This document shows, in pieces, positions 42,477 through 51,046 of a DNA stretch of 64,000 nt. The position numbers were made by a program, and so were the translations under genes. Numbering within the stretch: position 1 is the stretch's first letter; every line of letters begins with the position of its first letter. This DNA is from Sphingopyxis macrogoltabida (GTDB lineage: Bacteria > Pseudomonadota > Alphaproteobacteria > Sphingomonadales > Sphingomonadaceae): assembly GCF_001314325.1 (NCBI RefSeq), contig NZ_CP009429.1, forward strand, positions 3,224,501 to 3,288,500, written 5' to 3'. The notes beneath the pieces are model-generated. The model saw nothing but the letters and a program-made list of their open reading frames with translations, did not search any database and was not told the origin of the DNA.

Positions 42477-44492
42477 TCAGCGAAAGGGATCGCTCCGCCC
42501 GGTCGCATATTGCGCCATTGCCATCGTCGTCCACTGCGCATTGACGCGAATGCAGCTCGGGAAAACGCTGGCGTCGGTGACAAGGACATTGGTCGTCCCG
42601 TGCACCCGGCATCGGGGATCGACGACGCCATATTGCGGGCTCTCGTTGATCGCATTGCCGCCGTGCGGGTGGCTGCTCGACAGAGTGATATCGTCCTGTT
42701 CGCGAATCTCGCGCGCGAAGAAGGCGTCGATATCCATATCCGCCGTCACCGTTCGGCCGCTCGCGACCGCCGGATAGCATTCGATCGCGCCGGCGGCGAA
42801 ATGGACCTTGGTCAATGTCGCCATCGCGCGACGCAGCACCGGCAGGTCGTCGGTCGTATCGAGCCGGAATTCGAGCTTGTCGTCCTTCACCCGCCCGCGC
42901 CGGTCGGCGGGAAACAAGATGCCCGCCGAATGGACGCGGCCGAAATTCTGCATCCTTGCCGCGTGATCGGCGAACCAACCGGGCATCAGCGACGCCATCG
43001 ACATCGGCGGCTGAAAATGGCTTTCGAGCAGGAAGTCGCCGCAATCGACATAGCTCGCCATCTGGTCCTCGTCCCACGCGTCGCCGCCGACGCCGTCGGG
43101 CATCAAGGCGACGACCGGCGAAGCGACGTTGAGCGAGACCTGATAGCCGGTGCCGTCGATATCGCTGCGGTCGAGCAGCTTCGACGAAGCGATCGTCCCG
43201 CACGCGACGACCACCCCGACGCGGGCGCGGACGAGCCGCTGCGACCCGTCGGGGAGGATCAGCTTCACCGCCTCGGCCTCGCGCCGCCCGTCGATCGCGG
43301 TCTGCCAGACGATCCGCTCGGCCTTTGTCCCCGGCAGGATGCGCGCGCCGTGATCGCGGCACGCCTCGGGCAGATAAGTCTGCGCGATCCCCATCCGGCG
43401 GCCATAGGCGCAGCCCGAATTGCAATAGCCGCAATAGGCGCAGGCGGTCGGCGTGAAGGGCGGCCCGAAATTCTTCGCGAACCAGTCGGCGACCGCGCGC
43501 TGCTCGCGCGGGTCCGAAGAGGCGGCCGCATAAGCGGCCCACCCGTTCAGCAGATGCGGGCCGTTGTGCCGCCCGCTGCGCGGTTCGATCTTCGCGATGC
43601 CGAGCTTTGCCTGCACCGCATCATAGCTGGCGTGAAAGGCCGCGGCGTCCACCGGCGCCCCGATGCTCGCCCATTTCGCCAACACGTCGAGCGCGTCGGG
43701 GTGGGTGCGCCCCGGCTCGTTGACGCGCAGACATATCCCGTTGTTGATCGTCGACGATCCGCCGACGCAGCGCCCCTGAAAGACCACGAAATCGCGGTTG
43801 GTCGAGGTCTGCAGCGCGCCATGCTTGTAAAGGCTGGCGACCATGTCGAGTTCGTGATGGGTGATCGCGTAGCTGGGGTAGAAGGGACCCGCCTCGACGA
43901 CCAGCACCTTGTACCCCTGGGCCGCGATGTTGAACGCCGCGACCCCGCCGCCGGCGCCCGACCCGAGGACGATCACGTCATATTCGTCGCCGAGGCTGGC
44001 CGCGTCGAGGATATGCGCCGGGTCGATCTCGCGCCCGTGCACGGCTTCGATCGGTATCTCGCCCGTCCCGCGCTGGCGGAATTTGGGCAGGGTAAAGCCG
44101 ATCTGGCGATGCACCGGGTTCGCCGCATTCGCATCCTGATCGCCGGGTTCGAGCCCCGGCTGCCAATGGCCGTAATAGCAGGCATAGACGATGCCGCGCA
44201 GCCGGGCCATGTCCTGAAACAGGTCGATCTGGCTGTTCTGCAACCGGTCCCTGACCTTCTCCGCGCGTCCCGCGACATCGTCTTCGGTGAAGAAGGGGCC
44301 GCCGAGCACGAGCTCGGTCGCGGTCAGCGACAGGCGGATTTCGTCGAGCTTGGTGCCGCCGACCTTGGCAAACAGGTCGCAGATGTTGGCGACAACCTGA
44401 TCGGCCGAAATCACCATATCGGCGCCGTCAAACAACGCCTCGGTGAGCGCCTTCAGAAATCTGAGTTGCCCGAAATTAAACGGTGCCGTCAT
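42477..44492 (-). CDS. GMC family oxidoreductase with a CxxCxxCxxxC motif
   Basis: A 671-residue flavoenzyme. A helical extension fills residues 1-170. The FAD site VIVLGSGAGGGVAAFNIA is near residue 174, GRCVGGSSTINNG follows, and a C-terminal GMC domain holds SSSHPHGGNAINESPQYG. Four cysteines at 351, 354, 357 and 361 are spaced like a ferredoxin cluster. The layout resembles long-chain alcohol or cholesterol oxidase-like GMC proteins. It probably oxidises an alcohol and may use an electron acceptor other than oxygen. The start is ATG 44492. It is in an operon with the SDR gene 29 bases upstream. Confidence 0.88.
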   Translation of the reverse strand: MTAPFNFGQLRFLKALTEALFDGADMVISADQVVANICDLFAKVGGTKLDEIRLSLTATELVLGGPFFTEDDVAGRAEKVRDRLQNSQIDLFQDMARLRGIVYACYYGHWQPGLEPGDQDANAANPVHRQIGFTLPKFRQRGTGEIPIEAVHGREIDPAHILDAASLGDEYDVIVLGSGAGGGVAAFNIAAQGYKVLVVEAGPFYPSYAITHHELDMVASLYKHGALQTSTNRDFVVFQGRCVGGSSTINNGICLRVNEPGRTHPDALDVLAKWASIGAPVDAAAFHASYDAVQAKLGIAKIEPRSGRHNGPHLLNGWAAYAAASSDPREQRAVADWFAKNFGPPFTPTACAYCGYCNSGCAYGRRMGIAQTYLPEACRDHGARILPGTKAERIVWQTAIDGRREAEAVKLILPDGSQRLVRARVGVVVACGTIASSKLLDRSDIDGTGYQVSLNVASPVVALMPDGVGGDAWDEDQMASYVDCGDFLLESHFQPPMSMASLMPGWFADHAARMQNFGRVHSAGILFPADRRGRVKDDKLEFRLDTTDDLPVLRRAMATLTKVHFAAGAIECYPAVASGRTVTADMDIDAFFAREIREQDDITLSSSHPHGGNAINESPQYGVVDPRCRVHGTTNVLVTDASVFPSCIRVNAQWTTMAMAQYATGRSDPFR

Positions 44493-44521
44493 CGCCGCTG
44501 CCCCCTGTTTCGGGGACCGTC

Positions 44522-45328
44522 TTACGCGATCTGGCTGCCTCCATCCACCGGAACGAGCGCGCCGTTGATATAGCTCGCGCGGGCGGAGAGCAGGAAGACG
44601 ATCGCGTCGGCATATTCGCGGGGTTCGCCCATGCGCTGCCCCCAAAAAGCGGCGCCGTGGCCGGCCATCATCCGCCGCTCGATCTCCTGCTGCGACACGC
44701 CCGCCGCCGCGGCCTCGTCGGCGATCGCAGCGTCGAGCCGCGCGGTGCGGATCCATCCCGGCAACACCGCGTTGACGCGAACGCCGCTGCCCGCGACATC
44801 GCGCGCGAGATTCTTGACGAGATGCGCGAGCGCCGCCTTCATCGCGCCATATTGCGCGGTGCTTTCGCTGTAATGGCGCACCGAATTGGCCAGCACATTG
44901 ACCACCGCCCCCTGCCCCGCCGCCTTCATCGCCGGGATCACCGCCCGGTTGAGCCGCGCGGCGGTCAGGAAAATCCCCTCGAAGGCTGCGATCCACGACG
45001 CGTCGCTGCCATAGGGCGGCGCGGCATCGGCTTCGCGCGCCGGAAAGGGTCCGACGGTGTTCGCGAACAGGTCGATCCGGCCGTGCCGTTCGAGCATCGC
45101 ACCGACCGCCGCGGCAACGCCGTCCGCATCCGCCGCGTCGAAGGCATGAATGGTGGCCTTGCCGCCCGCGTCGCGGACCATCGCCGCCGTTTCCTCAAGG
45201 CTGTCGGCGCTGCGCCCGCCGAGCAGCAAATGCGCGCCCTCGCGTGCCAGCCCGAGCGCGGCCGCCCGGCCGAGGTCGCGCCCCGCGCCCGCGACCAACG
45301 CGATCTTTCCGTCCAAACCAAAGTCCAT
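44522..45328 (-). CDS. SDR family oxidoreductase
   Basis: A 268-residue short-chain dehydrogenase. The nucleotide-binding turn is GAGRDLGRA, NSVRHYSESTAQYGAMK supplies the Ser, Tyr and Lys catalytic residues, and a C-terminal GALVPVDGGS completes the fold. The first Gly motif is AGAGRDLG rather than TGxxxGIG. The gene lies 29 bases upstream of the GMC oxidoreductase, so the two may oxidise successive steps of one alcohol substrate. The substrate and the NAD/NADP choice are not resolved. Confidence 0.9.
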   Translation of the reverse strand: MDFGLDGKIALVAGAGRDLGRAAALGLAREGAHLLLGGRSADSLEETAAMVRDAGGKATIHAFDAADADGVAAAVGAMLERHGRIDLFANTVGPFPAREADAAPPYGSDASWIAAFEGIFLTAARLNRAVIPAMKAAGQGAVVNVLANSVRHYSESTAQYGAMKAALAHLVKNLARDVAGSGVRVNAVLPGWIRTARLDAAIADEAAAAGVSQQEIERRMMAGHGAAFWGQRMGEPREYADAIVFLLSARASYINGALVPVDGGSQIA

Positions 45329-45347
45329 CGCCCTGCCCCGCCGCCTA

Positions 45348-46280
45348 TCAGCGCACCGCGATCGTCAGATGCGCGATCGAACCGAGATCGCCGAGCCGGG
45401 CGCGAAGCTCGGCCGCCGATAAAGCGCCCTCGACCTCGACGATCGCCGCCCGTGCCTCGGGACCGACGCGCCAGACGTGCAGGTCGGCGACGCGCAGGCC
45501 GTCGATCGCAGCGATCCGGTTGCGCAGCTCTGCCGCCAGCCGGTCGTCGGTCTCGTCGAGTAATATCGCGGCCGTGTCGCGCATCAGGCCCCACGACCAG
45601 CGCGCGATCACCAGCGCGCCGACGATCCCCATCGCCGGGTCCATCCACCCCAGCCCGAGATAGCGTCCCGCGAGCAGCGCCGCGATCGCAAGCACCGACG
45701 TCAGCGCATCGGCAAGGACGTGGAAATAGGCCGAGCGAAGATTGTTGTCGTGACCGTGGGAGTGGTCATGGTGATGGCCATGATCGTCGCCATGATCATG
45801 GCCGTGGTCATGACCATGATGATGTCCGCCCATCAGCAGCAGCGCGCTGACGATGTTGACCGCGAGGCCGAGCACTGCGACCAGCGTCGCGCTCGCAAAA
45901 TCGACGCGCACCGGATCGACCAGCCGCAGGATCGATTCAAAGGCGATGCCGACCGAGAAGATGCCGAGGATAACCGCCGAGGCAAAGGCGGTAAGGTCGC
46001 CGACCTTGCCCGTCCCGAAGCTGAACCGCGGATCGTGCCGGTGCCGTTTGGCATAACGATAGGCGAGCGCCGCGAGCCCGAGCGCGCCAGCGTGGGTCGC
46101 CATATGGAAACCATCGGCCAGCAACGCCATCGAGCCGGTCCAGTAACCGGCCGCAATCTCGCCGACCATCATCACCGCGGTCAGCGCGACCACCCACAGG
46201 GTGCGCTTGGCATTTTCGTCGTGCGCGGACCCGAGGAAATCGTGCAGCGGCTGTGTCGCCGCGGATTCGGTCGTCGACAT
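45348..46280 (-). CDS. dmeF: Cation diffusion facilitator, DmeF-like
   Basis: A 310-residue CDF transporter with six membrane segments. Metal-site residues lie in LLADGFHMATH and HVLADALTS. A long His/Asp-rich cytoplasmic loop spans about residues 153-178. The sequence and the partner regulator point to the DmeF group, which exports Co(II) and Ni(II); zinc cannot be ruled out. The start is ATG 46280 with GGAG upstream. It is 11 bases after the RcnR/FrmR-type regulator gene, so the two form an operon. The gene symbol is by family resemblance. Confidence 0.9.
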   Translation of the reverse strand: MSTTESAATQPLHDFLGSAHDENAKRTLWVVALTAVMMVGEIAAGYWTGSMALLADGFHMATHAGALGLAALAYRYAKRHRHDPRFSFGTGKVGDLTAFASAVILGIFSVGIAFESILRLVDPVRVDFASATLVAVLGLAVNIVSALLLMGGHHHGHDHGHDHGDDHGHHHDHSHGHDNNLRSAYFHVLADALTSVLAIAALLAGRYLGLGWMDPAMGIVGALVIARWSWGLMRDTAAILLDETDDRLAAELRNRIAAIDGLRVADLHVWRVGPEARAAIVEVEGALSAAELRARLGDLGSIAHLTIAVR

Positions 46281-46291
46281 CGCCCGCTCCC

Positions 46292-46564
46292 CTATTTGGA
46301 ATAACGGCGGATGACCGCCAGCAATTCGTCGGCCCCCGCCTTGCGCTCCGCAGCGGCGAGACCCGGTGCCGCAACATGCGACTCGAGATGTTCGGCGATC
46401 ACTTCGTCGAGCAGACCATTCACCGCGCCGCGCACCGCGGCGACGCGGTGCAGGACGGTGGCGCAGGGTTCGCCCGCGACGATCGCCTTCTCGACCGCGC
46501 CGATCTGGCCGGCGATGCGGCGGACGCGGGCAAGCAGTTCAGGGTTTGTGGACGTGTGACCCAT
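46292..46564 (-). CDS. dmeR: Metal-sensing repressor, RcnR/FrmR (DUF156) family
   Basis: A 90-residue helical repressor starting MGHTSTNPELLARVRRI. The N-terminal His3, Cys34 (GEPCATVLHR) and two later His form the ligand set expected for nickel or cobalt sensing in the RcnR/DmeR branch. It would repress the operon that it shares with the efflux gene and release it upon metal binding. The start is ATG 46564 with a G-rich site seven bases upstream. Assignment to DmeR rather than FrmR rests on the neighbouring transporter. Confidence 0.85.
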   Translation of the reverse strand: MGHTSTNPELLARVRRIAGQIGAVEKAIVAGEPCATVLHRVAAVRGAVNGLLDEVIAEHLESHVAAPGLAAAERKAGADELLAVIRRYSK

Positions 46565-46660
46565 ATCATACCCCCCTATCCTATTCTTTGATATCGCGCA
46601 AGCGTATGGCAGGCGGATACGTGTCTGTTTCGGGGTGGGGAGCGGACGTTCGCCCGTTTT

Positions 46661-46748
46661 GTGTACCCCGGCGAAAGCCGGGGCCCAGAGCGTTAAGAAA
46701 CACCGTTGTGCGACGCCGCCCTAGGCCCCGGCTTTCGCCGGGGTACAC
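46661..46748. repeat. Inverted pair of REP-like hairpins with GAAA loops
   Basis: Arms 46661-46685 and 46724-46748 are perfect 25-base reverse complements around a 38-base spacer. Each arm is itself a hairpin: CCCCGGC-GAAA-GCCGGGG on the plus-strand arm. This is the form of a paired REP element (BIME). It lies in the 215-base gap between astB and the metal regulator and could also stop transcription. Confidence 0.75.
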
Positions 46749-46779
46749 AGCATTGATGGCAGCTTCCGCCCAAAACCGG

Positions 46780-48030
46780 TCATGCCAGTTCGTTCAGCCC
46801 CAGCGTCTCCAGCAACGCGGTCCGCGCGCGGCGCACATCGGCGGCGAGGCCCGGCGAGCCAAGGTCGGCGGCGGAAATCGCTTCGGGCCAATGTCCCGCG
46901 ATGACGTCGGCGATCCGGTCGAGCTTCGCCTCGTCGGCCATAAAGCGCGGATCGACAGCCGCCGGATCGGCAACGACCCGCAGGCGCAGGCAGGCGGGAC
47001 CGCCGCCGTTCGCCATCGACTGGCGGACGTCGACCGGGAACAGCTTGCGGATCGGCCCGTTGCCCGCAACATGCGCCTCCAGCCAGTTCCACACCGACGG
47101 CGTTTCGCGCGCTTCGGTCGGCAGCACCAGCCCCATGCCCGCGCCATCCGGCAGGCTGACGAGCTGCGCATTGAACAGGTAGGATTTGATCGCGTCGGGC
47201 AGGCTCACGGCATTCGCCGGGACCTCGACGATTTCGACCTCGGGAAAGGCGGCGCGAATCCGCGCATGCGCGTCTTCGCGATCCTCGAACGCGGTTTCGT
47301 GGGTGAAGAGGACGCGTTCGTTGGCGACCGCGACAACGTCGTTATGAAACGCGCCGCCCTGGATCGCGGTGTCCGACTGACGGATGAACAAAGTCCGCGC
47401 CGGATCGAGCCGGTGCCGCCGCGCGATCGCTTTCGAGGCGTCGAGATGCTGGCGCGCCGGAAAGCGTCCGCCGCTTAACCCATAGACGAAAATCTCGATC
47501 CCCGCCGATGCGTGGCTGTCGCAAAGCCGCATATGGTTCGCGGCACCCTCGTCACCGAAGGGCGCGGGAACGGGCGCGTGAACCGCGAAGGCGGGGTCCG
47601 CGAAGGCAAGGCGAAGCTGCGCCAGCGTGCCCTGCCATTCGTGGCTGCGATGCGGCATGGTGACGAGGTTCGCGACGGTCAGATGGCATTTGCCGTCGCT
47701 GCTGTCGGCGGCGGGCGAAACGGTCGCGGCGTTCGCCGCCCACATCGACGATGCCGACCACGCCTGTGCACGCAGGTGCGGCTCGGCGGCATCGAGCGTG
47801 GTCGCGAGCGTTTCGAGCCAAGCCGCATCGGGGCGATCGAGCGGCACGAAAAAGCCCTGCGGCAGCCCAAGCGTAAGGTTGTGGCGCATCTTGTCGATGC
47901 CCTGCAGCGCCGCCGCGCGCGGCTGCGACACGTCGCCGGCATTGCTGGCCGACGCGATATTGCCGCGACTGAGGCCGGCATAATTATGCGTCGGCCCGAT
48001 GATGCCGTCGAAATTGATTTCGGTCGTCAT
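46780..48030 (-). CDS. astB: N-succinylarginine dihydrolase
   Basis: A 416-residue enzyme of the AstB family, starting TTEINFDGIIGPTHNYAGLS. It carries the conserved GGGPACLRLRV near the C terminus with the catalytic Cys. It hydrolyses N2-succinylarginine to N2-succinylornithine, ammonia and CO2, step two of the arginine succinyltransferase pathway. The start is ATG 48030, with an adjacent GTG at 48033. It follows astA after three bases. It is the last gene of the unit and is followed by a REP-like pair. Confidence 0.95.
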   Translation of the reverse strand: MTTEINFDGIIGPTHNYAGLSRGNIASASNAGDVSQPRAAALQGIDKMRHNLTLGLPQGFFVPLDRPDAAWLETLATTLDAAEPHLRAQAWSASSMWAANAATVSPAADSSDGKCHLTVANLVTMPHRSHEWQGTLAQLRLAFADPAFAVHAPVPAPFGDEGAANHMRLCDSHASAGIEIFVYGLSGGRFPARQHLDASKAIARRHRLDPARTLFIRQSDTAIQGGAFHNDVVAVANERVLFTHETAFEDREDAHARIRAAFPEVEIVEVPANAVSLPDAIKSYLFNAQLVSLPDGAGMGLVLPTEARETPSVWNWLEAHVAGNGPIRKLFPVDVRQSMANGGGPACLRLRVVADPAAVDPRFMADEAKLDRIADVIAGHWPEAISAADLGSPGLAADVRRARTALLETLGLNELA

Positions 48031-48033
48031 CAC

Positions 48034-49035
48034 TCAGCGTCCGATCCAACTGATCGCGTCGCCCTTGCCGACGCCCAATATACGCGCCGCCTCGGCATCG
48101 ATCGTCCCGTCGGCGCCGACCTTTCCGAAGCAGCAGCGGAAACCGGCGAGACGCCCGGTCGCGATCAACGCATCCTCGCCGCCTTCGGCAATCCCCGTCA
48201 CCTCGACATGTCTTGCGTTGCGGATGCTGGCAACCTGGTCGGTGCGCGCGGTCATCGTCGGACCGCCGTCGAAGATGTCGACATAATTTTCGAAGGCGAA
48301 GCCTTCATTCTCCAGCATCCGCATCGCGGCACGGCCGGTCGGATGCGGCACGCCGATGACGCTGCGCGCATTTTCGCCCAGCATCGCGATATAGACGGGA
48401 TGCTTGGGCATCAGGTCGGCGATGAACTGGTTGCCGTGCACGGCGTTGAACTGGTCGGCTTCCTGGAAATTCATCCCGAAAAACTTGCCCGCGACCCCGT
48501 CCCAGAAAGGCGAGCCGCCCGCTTCGTCGATCACCCCGCGCAGTTCGGCGAGGATACGGTCGCCGAAGCGCACCCGATGCCGCGCAATAAACAGGTAGCG
48601 CGAGCGGGCGAGCAGCAGCCCGAGACCGCCCGCACGCGCCGCGGGGTGAAGGAACAGTCCCCCGACCTCGCTCGCGCCGTTGAGGTCGTTGCTCAGCATC
48701 AGCACCTGCGCATGAAAGGTGCGACCCAGCTGTTCGCTATGCTTGCTGTCGGTCCCGATGCGATAGCTGTAAAACGGCCAGCGCTGGCCGACCTGCCCGA
48801 AAATCTGGCACGTGCCGCGCACCTCGCCGCTGTCGAGATCCTCGAGCACCATCAGATACAGTTCGTCGGCGGGATATTCCTTGTCGGAATTGAACCCCGC
48901 CTCGGCGCGCTCGAGCTTGGCGCGGAGCGCCTTCTTGTCGGGGGGGAGGTTGGTAAAGCCGCCGCCGGTCAGCTTCGCCATCTCGTAAATGCTCTGCAAA
49001 TCGCCCGGCTTGGCCGCCCGGATCACATAGTTCAC
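48034..49035 (-). CDS. astA: Arginine N-succinyltransferase
   Basis: A 333-residue AstA. It starts at GTG 49035, which overlaps the stop of the M20 hydrolase as GTGA and has GGGGGA five bases upstream. The protein begins NYVIRAAKPGDLQSIYEMAK and has a GNAT-like core with EVGGLFLHPAARAGGLGLLLARSRY. It transfers succinyl from succinyl-CoA to arginine, step one of the AST pathway. Coupled translation with its neighbours supports coordinated arginine breakdown. astC and astD are not in the window. Confidence 0.94.
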   Translation of the reverse strand: MNYVIRAAKPGDLQSIYEMAKLTGGGFTNLPPDKKALRAKLERAEAGFNSDKEYPADELYLMVLEDLDSGEVRGTCQIFGQVGQRWPFYSYRIGTDSKHSEQLGRTFHAQVLMLSNDLNGASEVGGLFLHPAARAGGLGLLLARSRYLFIARHRVRFGDRILAELRGVIDEAGGSPFWDGVAGKFFGMNFQEADQFNAVHGNQFIADLMPKHPVYIAMLGENARSVIGVPHPTGRAAMRMLENEGFAFENYVDIFDGGPTMTARTDQVASIRNARHVEVTGIAEGGEDALIATGRLAGFRCCFGKVGADGTIDAEAARILGVGKGDAISWIGR

Positions 49036-50243
49036 ACAGTCCCCCGTTCCGCTATTCTCATCATGGTGAGCGCCGACAGTTGCGCGCGTTCGGCAAGGCT
49101 GTCGACGATCAGAAATTCGTCCGATGAATGGATCGCGCCGCCGCGCGGCCCCATCGTATCGACCACCGGAATCCCGCACGCCGCGATATTATTGCCGTCG
49201 CAGACGCCGCCGGTCGCATTCCAGCCGATCGGCGGCAGGCCGAGCGCGGCACCGCAGTCGCGGACCAGTTCGAACAGCCGCGTCGCGGCCGGGTCGAGCG
49301 GCTTGGGCGGACGGTTGAAATTGCCGTGAAGGTGGCAATGGACGTCGTGCTCGTGCGACACCGCCGCGACCGCATCGCGCAGCGCCGTCTCGGCCGCCGC
49401 CATGGCGTCGGGCGTCGACGGACGCATGTTCACGCGCAAAATCGCCTGATCGGGCACGACATTGTTCGGGCCGCCGCCGTCGATCTTCGCCGGATTGACC
49501 TTGAGCTCCGCCGATTTCAACGCGTTCAGTCGCAGCGCGAGATCGGCCGCGGCGATCAGGGCGTTGCGCCCCTCCTCGGGATTGCGCCCCGCGTGCGCCG
49601 AACGGCCGTGAATGAGGATCGAGAAATTGCCGCTTCCCGGCCGCGCGCCCGCGAGCGTCCCGTCCGGCAACGCGGGCTCATAGGTAAGCGCCGCAGTCTT
49701 GCCCTGCGCCAGCTCGGCGATCAGCGCCGCCGAGGCGTGGCTGCCGGTTTCCTCGTCGCTGTTGATCATGACGTCATAACCGACGCGTGCGGCGAAGGGC
49801 GACGCTTCGAGTGCGCCAAGCGCAGCAAGGATGACCGAAATCCCCGCCTTCATGTCGGCGGTACCGGGGCCGTTCAGCACGCCGTCTTCCAGCCAGCGCA
49901 GCGACTGGAACGGATGATCGGCGGCGAACACCGTGTCCATATGGCCGGTCAGCAGCAATTGCACCGGCGCTTCGGGGCGGACGCGAAGATGCAGATGGTC
50001 GCCGCGCTGGATCGTCTTCACATGGCCTGCGGCGTCGACATTTTCGACCGAATCGGGTGCGACGAGCCGGACCTCGCCGGGCAAGGCGGCAAAGGCATCG
50101 GCCAGCAGTCCAGCGACCGTCCTGAGGCCCGCGAGATTGCCGGTGCCGCTGTTCACTGCGGCCCATTGTTCGACCTGCGCCAGCATCGGGGCATCGGCGG
50201 CGCGTTCGAGCGTCGCGCTTTCACTGGCGGTGAGGCTGGTCAT
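49032..50243 (-). CDS. M20 family metallo-hydrolase of the ast operon
   Basis: A 403-residue di-zinc amidohydrolase of the ArgE/DapE/carboxypeptidase G2 type. Visible ligands are His101 (GHMDTV), Asp130 (GTADMKAG), Glu164/165 (DEETGS) and a C-terminal His in AIHSSDEF. It heads the unit M20-astA-astB and overlaps astA by four bases. AST pathways normally end with AstE, a zinc enzyme of another family that removes succinate from succinylglutamate. This M20 protein may do that step here, which is inference. A general peptidase role is the alternative. Confidence 0.87.
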   Translation of the reverse strand: MTSLTASESATLERAADAPMLAQVEQWAAVNSGTGNLAGLRTVAGLLADAFAALPGEVRLVAPDSVENVDAAGHVKTIQRGDHLHLRVRPEAPVQLLLTGHMDTVFAADHPFQSLRWLEDGVLNGPGTADMKAGISVILAALGALEASPFAARVGYDVMINSDEETGSHASAALIAELAQGKTAALTYEPALPDGTLAGARPGSGNFSILIHGRSAHAGRNPEEGRNALIAAADLALRLNALKSAELKVNPAKIDGGGPNNVVPDQAILRVNMRPSTPDAMAAAETALRDAVAAVSHEHDVHCHLHGNFNRPPKPLDPAATRLFELVRDCGAALGLPPIGWNATGGVCDGNNIAACGIPVVDTMGPRGGAIHSSDEFLIVDSLAERAQLSALTMMRIAERGTV

Positions 50244-50316
50244 CCACCGCCTATAGCCAGCCCGAGGGCGCTTTGCGACCCCCCTCGCCGCTGCCGATGG
50301 TTTCCAGCGTAACCGG

Positions 50317-50988
50317 TCAGGCGGCGCGCGCGAACCAGATCAGGTGGCGCGGCCCCTTGCCGCTCGCCCGCGCGCGGACGGTCACTTCCTCGACCGTGAA
50401 TCCCGAATCCTTCAGCCGGCGCGTAAACCGGGCATCGGGCGCCGCCGACCAGACCGCCAAGATGCCGCCGGGACGGAGCGCCGCTTTGGCGCGGGCGAGC
50501 CCGCCCATCGAATAGATGCGGTCGTTGCCTTCGCGCGTCAGCCCGTCGGGGCCATTGTCGACGTCGAGCAGGATCGCGTCATATTTCCCGACCACGCCCC
50601 CGATCACGCCCGAAACATCGGCCAGTCGCAACTCGACGCGCGGGTCGTCGAGCCCGCCGGCGGTCAACGCCGCCATCGGCCCGCGTGCCCAGTCGATGAT
50701 CTCCGGTACCAGTTCGGCAACGGTCACACGGGCGTCCGGACCAAGCCGGGCCAGCGCCGCACGCAGGGTGAAGCCCATGCCGTAACCGCCGATCAGCAGG
50801 TGCGGCGCGGCATCGCTGCGCAAGCGGTCGCAGCTCATCTCGGCAAGCGCTTCCTCGGACCCGCTCATCCGGCTGTTCATCAACTCGTTGCCGCCGATCG
50901 CGATGATGAAATCGCCGCCGCGCCGGTACAGGCGCAATTGCTCGCCGCCGGGGACATTTGCGGTGTCGATGAGTTCGCGGGGTGTCAT
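50317..50988 (-). CDS. Spermidine synthase-like protein
   Basis: A 223-residue protein with the spermidine-synthase/methyltransferase fold. HLLIGGYGMGFTLRAAL binds the nucleotide part, VAELVPEIIDWARGP follows strand 2, and DAILLDVDNGPDGL is the catalytic-region strand. It is shorter than polyamine synthases and lacks the N-terminal barrel, so true aminopropyl transfer is doubtful. The start is ATG 50988. It lies 73 bases before the M20-ast unit on the same strand and may be cotranscribed. The function is unknown. Confidence 0.8.
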   Translation of the reverse strand: MTPRELIDTANVPGGEQLRLYRRGGDFIIAIGGNELMNSRMSGSEEALAEMSCDRLRSDAAPHLLIGGYGMGFTLRAALARLGPDARVTVAELVPEIIDWARGPMAALTAGGLDDPRVELRLADVSGVIGGVVGKYDAILLDVDNGPDGLTREGNDRIYSMGGLARAKAALRPGGILAVWSAAPDARFTRRLKDSGFTVEEVTVRARASGKGPRHLIWFARAA

Positions 50989-51046
50989 GCCCTTGCCTAT
51001 ACGTGGCAGCCCGGAAGTTGCCACCGGCGATTTGGGCTTCTCCGCC

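Noticed and set aside
45757-45832. CATG/CATC-rich microrepeat that looks like a tandem DNA repeat
   Set aside because: It encodes the His/Asp-rich metal loop of the cation diffusion facilitator; the repetition follows the codons.
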